From assembly GCF_003001935.1 (NCBI RefSeq), contig NZ_PVNG01000014.1:186001-250000 (forward strand): DNA of 64,000 nt, in the 5' to 3' direction. The notes under the pieces were generated by a model. That model was given only the letters and a program-made list of their open reading frames with translations. It was not told where the DNA came from and made no database searches. Shown piece by piece: positions 16,175 through 24,404 of the stretch. This DNA comes from Nonomuraea fuscirosea. GTDB lineage: Bacteria > Actinomycetota > Actinomycetes > Streptosporangiales > Streptosporangiaceae. Made by a program: the position numbers and the translations under genes. The stretch's first letter is position 1; every line of letters begins with the position of its first letter.

Positions 16175-17662
16175 ATGGAACAAGTCAGCCTGGCGGACAT
16201 CGTCGCCCAGGGCGACAGGATGGGCATCCGGTGCGTCGCGGGCGATCCCGAGGGCGTCGGAGTGTCGGGCGTGCAGATCGTGGCCAAGGACGACCTGCGC
16301 CAGGCGTCGCCGGGCCGGCTGGTGATCGTGGCCATGCCGCACGGGGCGGTGCCGCGGCCGTACCAGGTGGACATCGCCATCAGGCATGCCATCGGCGCGC
16401 GCTGCGCCGGCATCGTGTTCGCCGGCGACTTCCCGATCGCCGAGACCGCCCGCGCGCTCGCCGAGCGCGGCGGGCTGCCGGTGCTGATGAGCGCGGTGAC
16501 GCCGTCCGAGCTGGCGGTGCTGCTCGACCGGGCGATCCGCGGCGGCGCCGAGGAGGCGCTGTCCAGGGCCGAGTACGCCATCGCGCGGGCCACGGAGGCA
16601 GCCGGAGAGTCGCCGGGGCGGCCGATGGAGGCCGTGCTCGACGAGGTCGGCGCGGCGCTCGGCGCCCGGCTCACCCTCGTCGAGGACCCCGGCGTGCCGT
16701 GGTCGGAGCCGCACGCCGTCTGTGTGGGCGAGGTGCCGGTCGGGCGTCTGGTCGCCGACCGCGACGACGCCTCCGTCACGGTGGCGCTCCCGGTGATCGC
16801 CGCGATGCTCTCCCGCATCCTGCAACGGCAGCTCCAGGCCAGGTTCGGGCCGGTACGCTCGCGCGCCGACCTCATCATCGAGCTCGTCTTCGCCGAGTCC
16901 TCGCGCATCGACCGGCTCGCCATCGAGGCCACCCGCGCCGGGCTGCCGGTGTCGCTGTCCCACGCGGTCGCCTGGCTCATCCCCACCCACCGCGACGACC
17001 CCGAGCAGCGCCCGCCCGCCGTGCTCGCGTCCTCCGTCGAGCTGCACGCGCTGCAACTCGTGGACCGGCGCGACGAGGTGTGGCACCTGGCCACGTTCCA
17101 CGACGACACCGTCATGGTGGCCTCGGAGGAGACCGGCGCCGCCGACCACCAGCGGCGGCTGCGCGACGTCATGGAGGCCGTGGCCGCCCACGCCCGCTCT
17201 GTCGCGGGCGAGGAGTGGTCGTTCACCGTGGGGCTCGGCACGCCGCAGAGCGGGGCGGCCGGGCTGCGGCAGTCCGCGACGGAGGCGCACATCGCCGCCG
17301 ACGCGGCCGTCGCGGGCGGCCGGGCGGGCGGCATCGAGGTCACCGACGTCACCGGGCTGCGCCGGGTGCTGCTCGACTTCTACGCCTCACCGCTGAGCCG
17401 GTCGCTGCTGGACGACATCCTGGCCCCCCTCGACGCGCTCGGGCCCGAACGCGCGGCGATCGCCATGCGCACCCTGGTCGCCTACCTCGGCCACCGCAAC
17501 TCGCTGGCCCGGGCGGGCGCGGAGCTCAACCTGCACGCCAACGCGGTCAACTACCGCGTCAGGCGGATCGAGCAGACGCTCGGGCTCGACCTCACCGCGC
17601 CGGACGTGCGCTTCTCCGTCGAACTGGCCTGCCGCGTACGCCTCGCCGCCTCGGGCCGCTGA
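16175..17662 (+). CDS. PucR-family transcriptional regulator
   Basis: 495 residues from ATG 16175. N-terminal PucR (purine-catabolism regulator) domain to about residue 125 (VSLADIVAQGDRMGIRCVAG, AGIVFAGDFPIAETARAL). A central CdaR/GGDEF-like region follows and then a C-terminal HTH_30: LVAYLGHRNSLARAGAELNL and HANAVNYRVRRIEQTLGLDL. The family activates or represses adjoining nitrogen-ring catabolism genes. It is divergent from the DUF917-hyuA block across 73 bases, the classic arrangement for control of its neighbour. An in-frame ATG at 16136 would lie inside the opposite promoter and is unlikely. Confidence 0.9.
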   Translation: MEQVSLADIVAQGDRMGIRCVAGDPEGVGVSGVQIVAKDDLRQASPGRLVIVAMPHGAVPRPYQVDIAIRHAIGARCAGIVFAGDFPIAETARALAERGGLPVLMSAVTPSELAVLLDRAIRGGAEEALSRAEYAIARATEAAGESPGRPMEAVLDEVGAALGARLTLVEDPGVPWSEPHAVCVGEVPVGRLVADRDDASVTVALPVIAAMLSRILQRQLQARFGPVRSRADLIIELVFAESSRIDRLAIEATRAGLPVSLSHAVAWLIPTHRDDPEQRPPAVLASSVELHALQLVDRRDEVWHLATFHDDTVMVASEETGAADHQRRLRDVMEAVAAHARSVAGEEWSFTVGLGTPQSGAAGLRQSATEAHIAADAAVAGGRAGGIEVTDVTGLRRVLLDFYASPLSRSLLDDILAPLDALGPERAAIAMRTLVAYLGHRNSLARAGAELNLHANAVNYRVRRIEQTLGLDLTAPDVRFSVELACRVRLAASGR

Positions 17663-17808
17663 CCCCGTGGGCCCGCCGCATCGTCACGCCGACCTCGCCG
17701 GATCGCCGCGGATCGGGGCCGCCGGCCTCGCCGGCTCGTAGGATCGGGACGCCGACCTGGCCTGCTCTGTTCACCCTTCCCTCATTCGCCTGGTAGACGT
17801 TGAGACCC

Positions 17809-19083
17809 ATGCACGGACACACTGCGCGCGACCCCGAGACCGAACGTTCCCGCCGCTGGCTGCTGAACCGGGCGCTGCTGCTCGGCGGCGCCGCCGCGGT
17901 GACGGCCATGACCGGCTGCTCCCCCAGCTCGCCCGGCGGCGCCCCGGCCAGCGCCGCCCGCTCCTCCGGCGCGCCTCCTCCCGGCGGGGCGGCCCCCAGA
18001 CCCGGCGAGATCTCCTACGACGACTTCGTCGGCGTCACCACCGACGGCAAGGTGGTCGAGGACCTGTACGCGGTCCACTCCACGGGCGTCTCCACCGCCG
18101 CGCTCGTCAAGGCGGCCAAGGCGTTCCTCAAGGGGCTCCCGGCGGCGCAGCGGCGGGAGACGCTGTACGACGTACGCGCCGACGAGTGGCTGGCCTGGAG
18201 CAACCTCGACGGCTTCGAGCGCAAGGGCGTCCGCATGGGCGACCTGACCAAGGCCCAGCGCGCCCGGGGCTACGCGGTGCTGGAGGCGGCGCTGTCCGCC
18301 GACGGGCTGACCCAGACCCGCAACATCATGAAGCTCAACGCGTTCCTGGGCGAGCAGGCCGGCGGCGGCAGGGAGAGCCTCACCGAGGGCCACTACTTCT
18401 TCACGGTCATGGGCACGCCGTCCGCCACGCAGCCCTGGGGCTTCCAGTTCGAGGGTCACCACCTGGCCGTCAACTACTTCGTGCTCAAGGACCAGGTGGT
18501 CATGACGCCGACGTTCATGGGCTCCGAGCCGACGTCGGCCACATACAGGGGCGAGCGCGTCACCGTGTTCACCAGGGAGACCGAGGCCGGGCTCGCGCTG
18601 CTGCACGCGCTGACCCCGGAGCAGCGCGCCGAGGTGATCTCCACGACGGAGGTGAAGCGCGGCGCCAACATGAAGGCGGGCGCCGGCGCCGACAACCTCC
18701 GCCTCCCCTACGCCGGCCTGGCCGCCTCCCGCTTCACGCCCGAACAGCGCGGCAAACTGCTCGACCTCCTCCGCGTCTACGTCGGCTACCAGGCCGAGGG
18801 GCACGCGGCCGTACGGATGAAGGAGGTCGAGGAGCACCTGGACGAGACGTACTTCTGCTGGCTCGGCGAGACCGGCGACGACTCCGCGTTCTACTACCGC
18901 GTGCACAGCCCGGTCGTGCTCATCGAGTACGACGCCCAGGCCCCGATCGCGTACGGCGACGAACGCGGCCCCGGCGGGGAGCCGACCCGCCAGCACATCC
19001 ACACCGTCGTCCGCACCCCCAACGGCAACGACTACGGCGCCGACCTGCTCCGCCTCCACCTGGAGACCGACCACAGTTCCTGA
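17809..19083 (+). CDS. DUF3500 lipoprotein
   Basis: 424 residues. The N-terminus has a twin-arginine-like SRRWLLNRALLLGG, a hydrophobic run and a lipobox AMTGC, then a Ser/Pro/Gly linker, so it is probably exported (possibly by Tat) and lipid-anchored. The rest matches the DUF3500 layout: YDVRADEWLAWSNLDG, GHYFFTVMGTPSATQPWGF, FEGHHLAVNYFVLKDQVVMT, and a C-terminal RVHSPVVLIEYDAQ with QHIHTVVRTPNGNDYG. The conserved His residues in GHH and HIH suggest a metal site, but I know no established activity. No SD-like sequence is strong; ATG 17809 is preferred to TTG 17800. A single-gene unit. Confidence 0.8.
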   Translation: MHGHTARDPETERSRRWLLNRALLLGGAAAVTAMTGCSPSSPGGAPASAARSSGAPPPGGAAPRPGEISYDDFVGVTTDGKVVEDLYAVHSTGVSTAALVKAAKAFLKGLPAAQRRETLYDVRADEWLAWSNLDGFERKGVRMGDLTKAQRARGYAVLEAALSADGLTQTRNIMKLNAFLGEQAGGGRESLTEGHYFFTVMGTPSATQPWGFQFEGHHLAVNYFVLKDQVVMTPTFMGSEPTSATYRGERVTVFTRETEAGLALLHALTPEQRAEVISTTEVKRGANMKAGAGADNLRLPYAGLAASRFTPEQRGKLLDLLRVYVGYQAEGHAAVRMKEVEEHLDETYFCWLGETGDDSAFYYRVHSPVVLIEYDAQAPIAYGDERGPGGEPTRQHIHTVVRTPNGNDYGADLLRLHLETDHSS

Positions 19084-19246
19084 GGCGGGTTCGGTGGAGG
19101 GAGGACGTCATGGACGTCGCCGGGCTCGGCTCGTTCCCGAGGCCGGCCTGCCGCCCTCATCGCCGCCGTCCGCTTCCCCTCACGCGACGTTACGCCGCCT
19201 GCGAACCTCGCCCGCATCGCGTCGGCGCAGGTGATTGAGTGCTCGC

Positions 19247-20245
19247 ATGAACGTACTCATTCTTGGCGGGACGGCTTGGCTCGGGCGCGAGGTGGCGCGG
19301 CAGGCGGCCGGGCGTGGTCACGCGGTGACGTGCCTGGCACGCGGCGAGAGCGGTCCCGTGGCCGGCGGCACGACGCTGGTGACGGCGGACCGGCGGGCCG
19401 CGGACGCGTATGAGCAGGTGCGGCGCCAGGACTGGGACGCGGTCGTGGAGGTGTCGTGGCAGCCGGGCCTGGTGCGCGGCGCCTTGGCGGCCCTCGGTGA
19501 GCGGGCGAAGCACTGGGTCTACGTGTCCTCCGTCAGCGCCTATGCCGATCACGGGGTGCCCGGCGCCGACGAGTCCGCGCCGTTGCTGGAGCCGACCGAC
19601 GTCGACGAGGCCGACAGGGAGCTCTACGGCGAGGCGAAGGCCGCCTGCGAGCTGGCCTCGGCCGAGATTCTGGGCGACCGGCTGCTCATCGCGCGGGCCG
19701 GGCTGATCGGCGGGCCCGGCGACCACAGCGGGCGCTCCGGCTACTGGGTGGCGCGGGCCGCCCGCGACCCGCACGCGCCGCTGCTGGTGCCCGACTCCGC
19801 CGGCATCCCCACCCAGGTGATCGACGCTCGTGACCTGGCCGCGTGGCTGCTCGACTGCGCCGAGACCGGCACCACCGGCACGTACAACACGGTCGGGCCG
19901 CAGGTGCCCTTCGGCGAGTGGATCGAGCTGTGCCGCACCATCGGCGGGCACACCGGCCCGGTGGTCACCGCCGATCCCGCGTGGCTGCTTGAGCAGGGCG
20001 TCGCCGAGTACATGGGGCCTGAGTCGCTGCCGATGTGGCTGGTCGAGCAGGGTTGGGAGGGCTGGTCGTCCCGTTCCGGCCAGGCCGCACTGTCCGCCGG
20101 CCTCCGCCACCGCCCCCGGGCCGACCTGCTCACCGACCTGCTGGCGTGGGAGCGGGAGGAGGGGCTCGACCGGGACCGGCGGGCTGGGCTCAGCGCGGGG
20201 CGGGAGCGGGAGTTGCTCACCCTCCTCGGCGACACGGCACGCTAG
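19247..20245 (+). CDS. NAD-dependent epimerase/dehydratase-like protein (atypical SDR)
   Basis: 332 residues. The Rossmann nucleotide motif is [18 protein letters not shown] at the N-terminus. Strand-4 motif [13 protein letters not shown] and a candidate Tyr-x3-Lys ([11 protein letters not shown]) place it in the extended/atypical SDR group, followed by [17 protein letters not shown]. Typical members act on nucleotide sugars or isoflavones; nothing here specifies the substrate. AGGTGA sits 12 bases before ATG 19247, a long spacing; a TTG 12 bases upstream is possible. No operon partner: about 160 bases separate it from the gene before and 567 from the gene after. Confidence 0.85.
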   Translation: MNVLILGGTAWLGREVARQAAGRGHAVTCLARGESGPVAGGTTLVTADRRAADAYEQVRRQDWDAVVEVSWQPGLVRGALAALGERAKHWVYVSSVSAYADHGVPGADESAPLLEPTDVDEADRELYGEAKAACELASAEILGDRLLIARAGLIGGPGDHSGRSGYWVARAARDPHAPLLVPDSAGIPTQVIDARDLAAWLLDCAETGTTGTYNTVGPQVPFGEWIELCRTIGGHTGPVVTADPAWLLEQGVAEYMGPESLPMWLVEQGWEGWSSRSGQAALSAGLRHRPRADLLTDLLAWEREEGLDRDRRAGLSAGRERELLTLLGDTAR

Positions 20246-20812
20246 GAAGCGGGAAGCGGGAAGCGGAGTCCCGTCCGGGACGGGCGCCTCTGTGCTGGTC
20301 GACCGTTTCTCCGCTGTCGGCGGTCCATCAAGCGCTCCTCGTCTGCTCGACGAGTCCGCCTGGCTCGCCGCTGCTGCTCAGCGCCCCGCTTGGCGGGTGC
20401 GTCTCGTCTGCGCAGGTCAACGTCGTGCGGGGTGCGGTTTCCCGCGTGCGGCTGGGGGCAGTGGCGGGGTCGAGGAGGTGCCTGTGACTGCAGCCGACCA
20501 TGCGCGAGCCCGCGGCCACCGGCAGCCGTGTGCCCACGGGCGGCACGGTGGCTTGGGGCTACCCGGCGACTTCGGGCAACACGGTGACCTGGGCCGGCAC
20601 CCTGACCCGGGCCAGCACCGCCGCCCAGGCCCGCGCCGTGACCCCGGCCGGCACGGGGGCTTCTGGCAACGCCGTCAACCGGCGCGACGCTGTCTGCTCG
20701 GGCAGCTTGGGCGCTTTGGGCGACGTTGTGAGTTCGTGCGGCACCGTCTTGATGGCGGGTGGGTGGGTGATGGCGGCGTGTGGGGTCGTCGGGTGGCTCG
20801 TGGGAGGGTGTT
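20246..20812 (+). other. 567-bp stretch without a recognisable gene
   Basis: The region begins with a small repeat (GGGAAGC three times near 20249-20270). Several overlapping frames stay open on both strands, as expected in GC-rich DNA, but none has a good SD, a recognisable motif or convincing amino-acid content. The plus frame from 20500 gives a Thr/Gly/Ala-rich string (TVAWGYPATSGNTVTWAGTL) that could be decayed exported protein. I see no terminator or clear promoter apart from the SD of the following gene. Confidence 0.5.
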
Positions 20813-22003
20813 GTGAGACTGCCCGCACCGCGTGGTCCGCTCACCTCGTTGCTGTTCGAGCGGCTGGTTCACCCGCCGGAGGCGTACCCGTACCGGGCGA
20901 ACGGGCGGGCGGGTCAGGGGCGGTTCACGGACCACCAGCATCCGCGAGCGCCGCACGGGCACCTCAGCGAACGGCGGCCGGCGGCCGATGGGCGGTCGGC
21001 GCATGCGTACGCGCATCTCATCGGCGGGCATGGGGCGGAAGGGTGGCCTTCGCCGTTGCATGTCGGCGATGGTGGTCTGGGGGATGACGACTTCCAGTTG
21101 GCCCTGTTCGCCTGCTACGAGCTGCACTACCAGGGCTTCCAGGACGTGGACGACCGCTGGGAGTGGCATCCGTGGCTGCTGGCCGCGCGGGCCGTACTGG
21201 AGGAGCGGTTCGAGGAGGCGCTGGGTCGGGCCGTGGCCCGGCCGTCGCTGGACGGGCCGAAAGGGGTGCGGCGGGCGCTCAACGAGCTGACCGCCGACGA
21301 CGCGGGACCCTCCGTGTCCACGTTCCTGGCTCGTCACGCCGACCGCGGACAGTTCCGCGAGTTCGTCGTGCATCGGTCGATCTACCACCTGAAGGAGGCC
21401 GACCCGCACACCTGGGCGATCCCGCGCCTGCGTGGCGCGGCGAAGGCGGCGCTGGTGGAGATCCAGGCCGACGAGTACGGCGGCGGCCGGCCGGAACGCA
21501 TGCACTCCGAGCTGTTCCGCGCCACCATGCGCGGCCTCGGCCTGGACGACTCCTACGGCGCCTACCTCGGGCAGGTGCCGGGCATCACGCTGGCCGTCTC
21601 GAACGCCATGTCCCTGTTCGGCCTGCACCGGCGCCTGCGCGGCGCGCTCGCCGGGCACCTGGCCGCGCTGGAGATGACCTCCTCCCTGCCCAATCGCCGC
21701 TACGCGACCGGTCTGCGCAGGCTCGGCGGCGACGATGACGCCGCCCGCTTCTATGACGAGCACGTGCAGGCCGACGCGGTGCACGAGCAGATCGCCGCCC
21801 ACGACCTGTGCGCGAACCTGGCCGCCGGTGAACCCGCGCTCGCGCAGGACATCCTGTACGGAGCCGCGTGCGCCCTGGAGCTGGAGCGCCTGTGGGCGGG
21901 GCACGTCCTCGACCGGTGGGAACGGGGGGTCACCTCCCTCGTCGAGGCACCGGCCGCGAAGGTGCCCGCGCGGGAGGGATGCGATGCCGCCTCGAAACGA
22001 TGA
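20813..22003 (+). CDS. Heme-oxygenase-like iron-containing redox enzyme
   Basis: 396 residues from GTG 20813, six bases after GGAGG. After a 90-residue N-terminal part come helices with candidate iron ligands: ELHYQGF, EIQADEYGGGRPERMHSELF (Glu, Asp, His) and DEHVQADAVHEQIA (Glu, His, His). This spacing is that of heme-oxygenase-like diiron oxidases/oxygenases annotated as iron-containing redox enzyme family. Members oxidise amines, fatty acids or amino-acid-derived compounds with O2; the substrate here is unknown. The stop lies inside the start of the CDGSH gene (20-base overlap), so the two products are co-translated and the iron-sulfur protein may supply electrons. Confidence 0.82.
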   Translation: MRLPAPRGPLTSLLFERLVHPPEAYPYRANGRAGQGRFTDHQHPRAPHGHLSERRPAADGRSAHAYAHLIGGHGAEGWPSPLHVGDGGLGDDDFQLALFACYELHYQGFQDVDDRWEWHPWLLAARAVLEERFEEALGRAVARPSLDGPKGVRRALNELTADDAGPSVSTFLARHADRGQFREFVVHRSIYHLKEADPHTWAIPRLRGAAKAALVEIQADEYGGGRPERMHSELFRATMRGLGLDDSYGAYLGQVPGITLAVSNAMSLFGLHRRLRGALAGHLAALEMTSSLPNRRYATGLRRLGGDDDAARFYDEHVQADAVHEQIAAHDLCANLAAGEPALAQDILYGAACALELERLWAGHVLDRWERGVTSLVEAPAAKVPAREGCDAASKR

Positions 22004-22319
22004 CGCCGCGATGGAGAGGGACGGTGCGGCGGCGGGCGACCATGGCGCCGCACCAGGTTCGGACCCGCACGCGGAGGCGAAGGCGAAGCCGGGCACGGAG
22101 GCGGGTTCCGGGGTGGTGACGGTGACGACCTGTGAGGACGGGCCGCTGCTGGTGCGGGGGGCGTTCGAGCTGGTGACTCAGGACGGTGAGTCCATTCCGG
22201 CCGGGCGGGCCACGGTCGCGTTGTGCCGGTGCGGCTTGTCGTCGGTGAAGCCGTTCTGCGACGGGTCGCACAAGGCGGCGGGGTTCAAGGCGGCGAGCGA
22301 GCCCGACCTGCCGGGCTGA
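21984..22319 (+). CDS. CDGSH-type iron-sulfur domain protein
   Basis: 111 residues. A 45-residue Ala/Asp/Gly-rich leader precedes a small beta domain. The CDGSH cluster motif is at residues 81-96 (Cys81, Cys83, Cys92, His96 in CRCGLSSVKPFCDGSH), binding a redox-active [2Fe-2S] cluster through three Cys and one His. GGGAGG is six bases before ATG 21984, inside the 3' end of the upstream oxygenase gene (20-base overlap in another frame). This pairing suggests it transfers electrons to, or matures, the oxygenase. Its 3' 142 bases are also read on the opposite strand as the tail of the convergent glycosyltransferase gene. Confidence 0.9.
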   Translation: MPPRNDDAAMERDGAAAGDHGAAPGSDPHAEAKAKPGTEAGSGVVTVTTCEDGPLLVRGAFELVTQDGESIPAGRATVALCRCGLSSVKPFCDGSHKAAGFKAASEPDLPG

Positions 22320-23326
22320 CCCGGCGACCGGCCCACGTGCTGGGCCGGCTGCCGGCCGAGCCCCTGGGCCCGCTGTCTGCGCAGGTCCCGGCGCAGCCGG
22401 CGGACGGAGTGGGCCGCGCGGCTGAGTTTCCGGCCCGCGTACGGCACTCCGCCGCGTACGGAGGCGGCCAGGGCGAGCCAGCTGCACGTCGCCCGTTCCA
22501 GCACCCAGATCGGGGCGCACAGTGCGGCGGCGGCGGGGAAGACGTGCCTGCCTCCGGCTCGGCGGCGGCCGGTTTCGGCCAGGGCCACGGTGAGCGCGGC
22601 GCCTGCGGCCAGGGCGGTGTATCTCCGGCGCAGCAGGCAGACGGCCACGGCGGGGAGCACGGACAGGAACACCGCCATGCGGACGGGCTGGGCCAGGTCG
22701 TCGTACGCCTGCCGGACCCGCTGCCCCCAGAAGCGGGCGGCGTCGGGGGGCAGGCGGCGCACGTAGAGGTCGAGCGGGCGGAGCTCCCTGCCGCCGTGGG
22801 CCCGGACGGTGCGGATGAGCTCAAGGTTCTCGAACAGGACGTCGCCGTCGTACCCGCCGCCCATCCGTTCGACGAAGGAGCGGCGCAGGCCGAACGTCCC
22901 GGGATAGTCGGCGCCGACACAGCGGTTGAGCAGCGTGCGGGCGGTGTCCCAGAGGGCGTGCCAGGGCAGGTGGGTGAAGTGGTTCTGGGGGCGGACGAGG
23001 TCGGCGCCGGCGAGGAGGGCGTCCATCCTGGCGAGGGTGTGCCGGTCGTACCGTACGTCGTCGTCGGCGATGATCACGTGCTCGGCGCGGGCCAGGCGCA
23101 GGCCGGTGATGACGCCGTTGACCTTGCCGTTGGCGAAGCGGAGGTCGGGCGCGGGGCGTACGTGCTCGGCGAGGCCGCGCCAGGCGGCGGCGTGCCGTTC
23201 GAACAGCGGCGGGGCGGAGCCGTCGACGACGATGACCCGCACGTGCCGGCGGAGGGAGCCGAGGTAGGCGGTCAGCTCGTCGAGGCCGGAGTCGTCCGCC
23301 CAGCGCAGCGGCAGCACGTAGTCCAC
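22178..23326 (-). CDS. Family 2 glycosyltransferase with C-terminal membrane helices
   Basis: 382 residues from a GTG start. GT-A fold: N-terminal YVLPLRWADDSGLDELTAYL, strand VRVIVVDGSA, and the nucleotide-sugar/metal Asp triad at residues 88-90 in HVIIADDDVRYD. Acceptor-side elements follow (ADLVRPQNHF, ADYPGTFGLRRSFVERMGGG, LFENLELIRT). From about residue 210 two hydrophobic stretches (VRMAVFLSVLPAVAVCLL and YTALAAGAALTVALA) indicate membrane association. The last 47 residues are encoded opposite the CDGSH gene and look unlike protein selected for function. The true functional end may be earlier, but no stop codon occurs before 22178. Donor and acceptor sugars are unknown. Confidence 0.85.
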   Translation of the reverse strand: MDYVLPLRWADDSGLDELTAYLGSLRRHVRVIVVDGSAPPLFERHAAAWRGLAEHVRPAPDLRFANGKVNGVITGLRLARAEHVIIADDDVRYDRHTLARMDALLAGADLVRPQNHFTHLPWHALWDTARTLLNRCVGADYPGTFGLRRSFVERMGGGYDGDVLFENLELIRTVRAHGGRELRPLDLYVRRLPPDAARFWGQRVRQAYDDLAQPVRMAVFLSVLPAVAVCLLRRRYTALAAGAALTVALAETGRRRAGGRHVFPAAAALCAPIWVLERATCSWLALAASVRGGVPYAGRKLSRAAHSVRRLRRDLRRQRAQGLGRQPAQHVGRSPGQPGRSGSLAALNPAALCDPSQNGFTDDKPHRHNATVARPAGMDSPS

Positions 23327-23394
23327 ATCGCCGCGCCTGCCCGGCAGGAGTGCCGCTAAACGGACGGTTGAAATGGGTGTTTCGGACCGCCCCG

Positions 23395-23445
23395 ATCGTG
23401 GTCACGATATCCGAACATACTGGTGGTTGGTCATGTCCGAATATC
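23395..23445. promoter_or_regulatory. Nested palindromes in the divergent glycosyltransferase / PEP-mutase gap
   Basis: ATCGTGGTCACGAT (23395-23408) is a perfect 6-2-6 palindrome. Next to it GATATCCGAACAT (23406-23418) and ATGTCCGAATATC (23433-23445) form an inverted repeat with 11 of 13 positions paired and a 14-base spacer. The local base composition is clearly AT-richer than the surroundings. It looks like a two-site operator, but no regulator gene lies next to it. Confidence 0.5.
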
Positions 23446-23515
23446 GCTGGTCCGGCGTCGCGGGGGCTGCGATGCTGCTCGCCGCCGACGTTGACCTCTT
23501 CGGAAGGACCTGATC

Positions 23516-24313
23516 GTGACCTCCACTTCGATCGACCACGCGGCCCGGTTCCGCGCCCTGCACCAGGGTGCCGTCCTCGTGCTGCCCAATGCCTGGGACG
23601 CGGCCTCGGCCGCCCTCGTCGAGGCCGCGGGAGCCCAGGCCGTCGCGACGACGAGCGCCGGCGTCTCGTGGGCGAACGGCGCCCCCGACGGCTCAGGGCT
23701 GGGACGGGAGGCGATGGCCGCCGCGGTCGCGCGGATCGTGGCGGCGGTGCGCGTGCCGGTCACCGCGGACATCGAGGGCGGGTACGGCGACGTCGGCGGC
23801 ACCGTGCGCGCGGTGATCCAGGCCGGCGCGGTCGGCATCAACCTGGAGGACTCCCCCGGCTCTCCCCTGCTTCCGGCCGGCGAGCAGGCCGAGCGCATCG
23901 CCGCCGCCCGGGCCGCCGCCGAGGCGGAGGGCGTGGACCTGTTCGTCAACGCCCGCACCGACGTCTACCTGGCGGGTGTTCCGGGGGATCAGGCGGCCGA
24001 GGTGGAGGAGCGGGCGCGGGTCTACGCCGAGGCGGGGGCGGACGGGCTGTTCGTGCCCGGGCTGCTCGACCAGGACGTCATCGCCCGTCTGGCCAAGGGG
24101 CCGCTGCCGCTGAACGTGATGGCCGGCCCGGGAGCGCCGCCGGTGGCCGAGCTGGCGGCGGCCGGGGTGGCCAGGGTGAGCGTGGGCTCGGCGATCGCCC
24201 AGTCCGCGTACGCGGTCGCCGCCCGGGCCGCGGCCGAACTGCTGGCGGGCGGCACGTACGAGACGCTCGCGGACGGCCTCGCCTACGGCGCGCTGAACGA
24301 CACCCTGCGCTGA
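23516..24313 (+). CDS. Isocitrate lyase / PEP mutase family protein
   Basis: 265-residue alpha/beta barrel enzyme of the PEP mutase/isocitrate lyase superfamily, which makes or breaks C-C or P-C bonds next to a carboxylate. Visible: LVLPNAWDAASAALVEAAGA, TTSAGVSWANGAPDG, the Mg-binding region TADIEGGYGD, INLEDSPG, and FVNARTDVYLAG. The KKCGH active-site motif of true isocitrate lyase is absent, so it more likely belongs to the oxaloacetate-decarboxylase, carboxyphosphonoenolpyruvate or 2-methylisocitrate-lyase-like group. GTG 23516 follows GGAAGGA. Followed by a hairpin with a T run, so probably monocistronic. Confidence 0.88.
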   Translation: MTSTSIDHAARFRALHQGAVLVLPNAWDAASAALVEAAGAQAVATTSAGVSWANGAPDGSGLGREAMAAAVARIVAAVRVPVTADIEGGYGDVGGTVRAVIQAGAVGINLEDSPGSPLLPAGEQAERIAAARAAAEAEGVDLFVNARTDVYLAGVPGDQAAEVEERARVYAEAGADGLFVPGLLDQDVIARLAKGPLPLNVMAGPGAPPVAELAAAGVARVSVGSAIAQSAYAVAARAAAELLAGGTYETLADGLAYGALNDTLR

Positions 24314-24326
24314 CCGGCCCCCACCA

Positions 24327-24350
24327 CGCTCGACCCTGAGCGGGGCTTTT
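24327..24350 (+). terminator. Candidate intrinsic terminator after the PEP-mutase-like gene
   Basis: CGCTC (24327-24331) pairs with GAGCG (24338-24342) around a six-base loop, followed by GGGCTTTT. The stem is short, so this is moderate evidence. Confidence 0.4.
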
Positions 24351-24404
24351 GCAGGGGGTTGATCGGGGGCACGACCCTCCGGAGGGCTGCGAGCTGGAGG
24401 TTCG

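Noticed and set aside
20500-21087. Thr/Gly-rich plus-strand frame before the heme-oxygenase-like gene
   Set aside because: Runs out of frame into the next gene, lacks an SD, and no homologous motif could be named; left as an unassigned gap.
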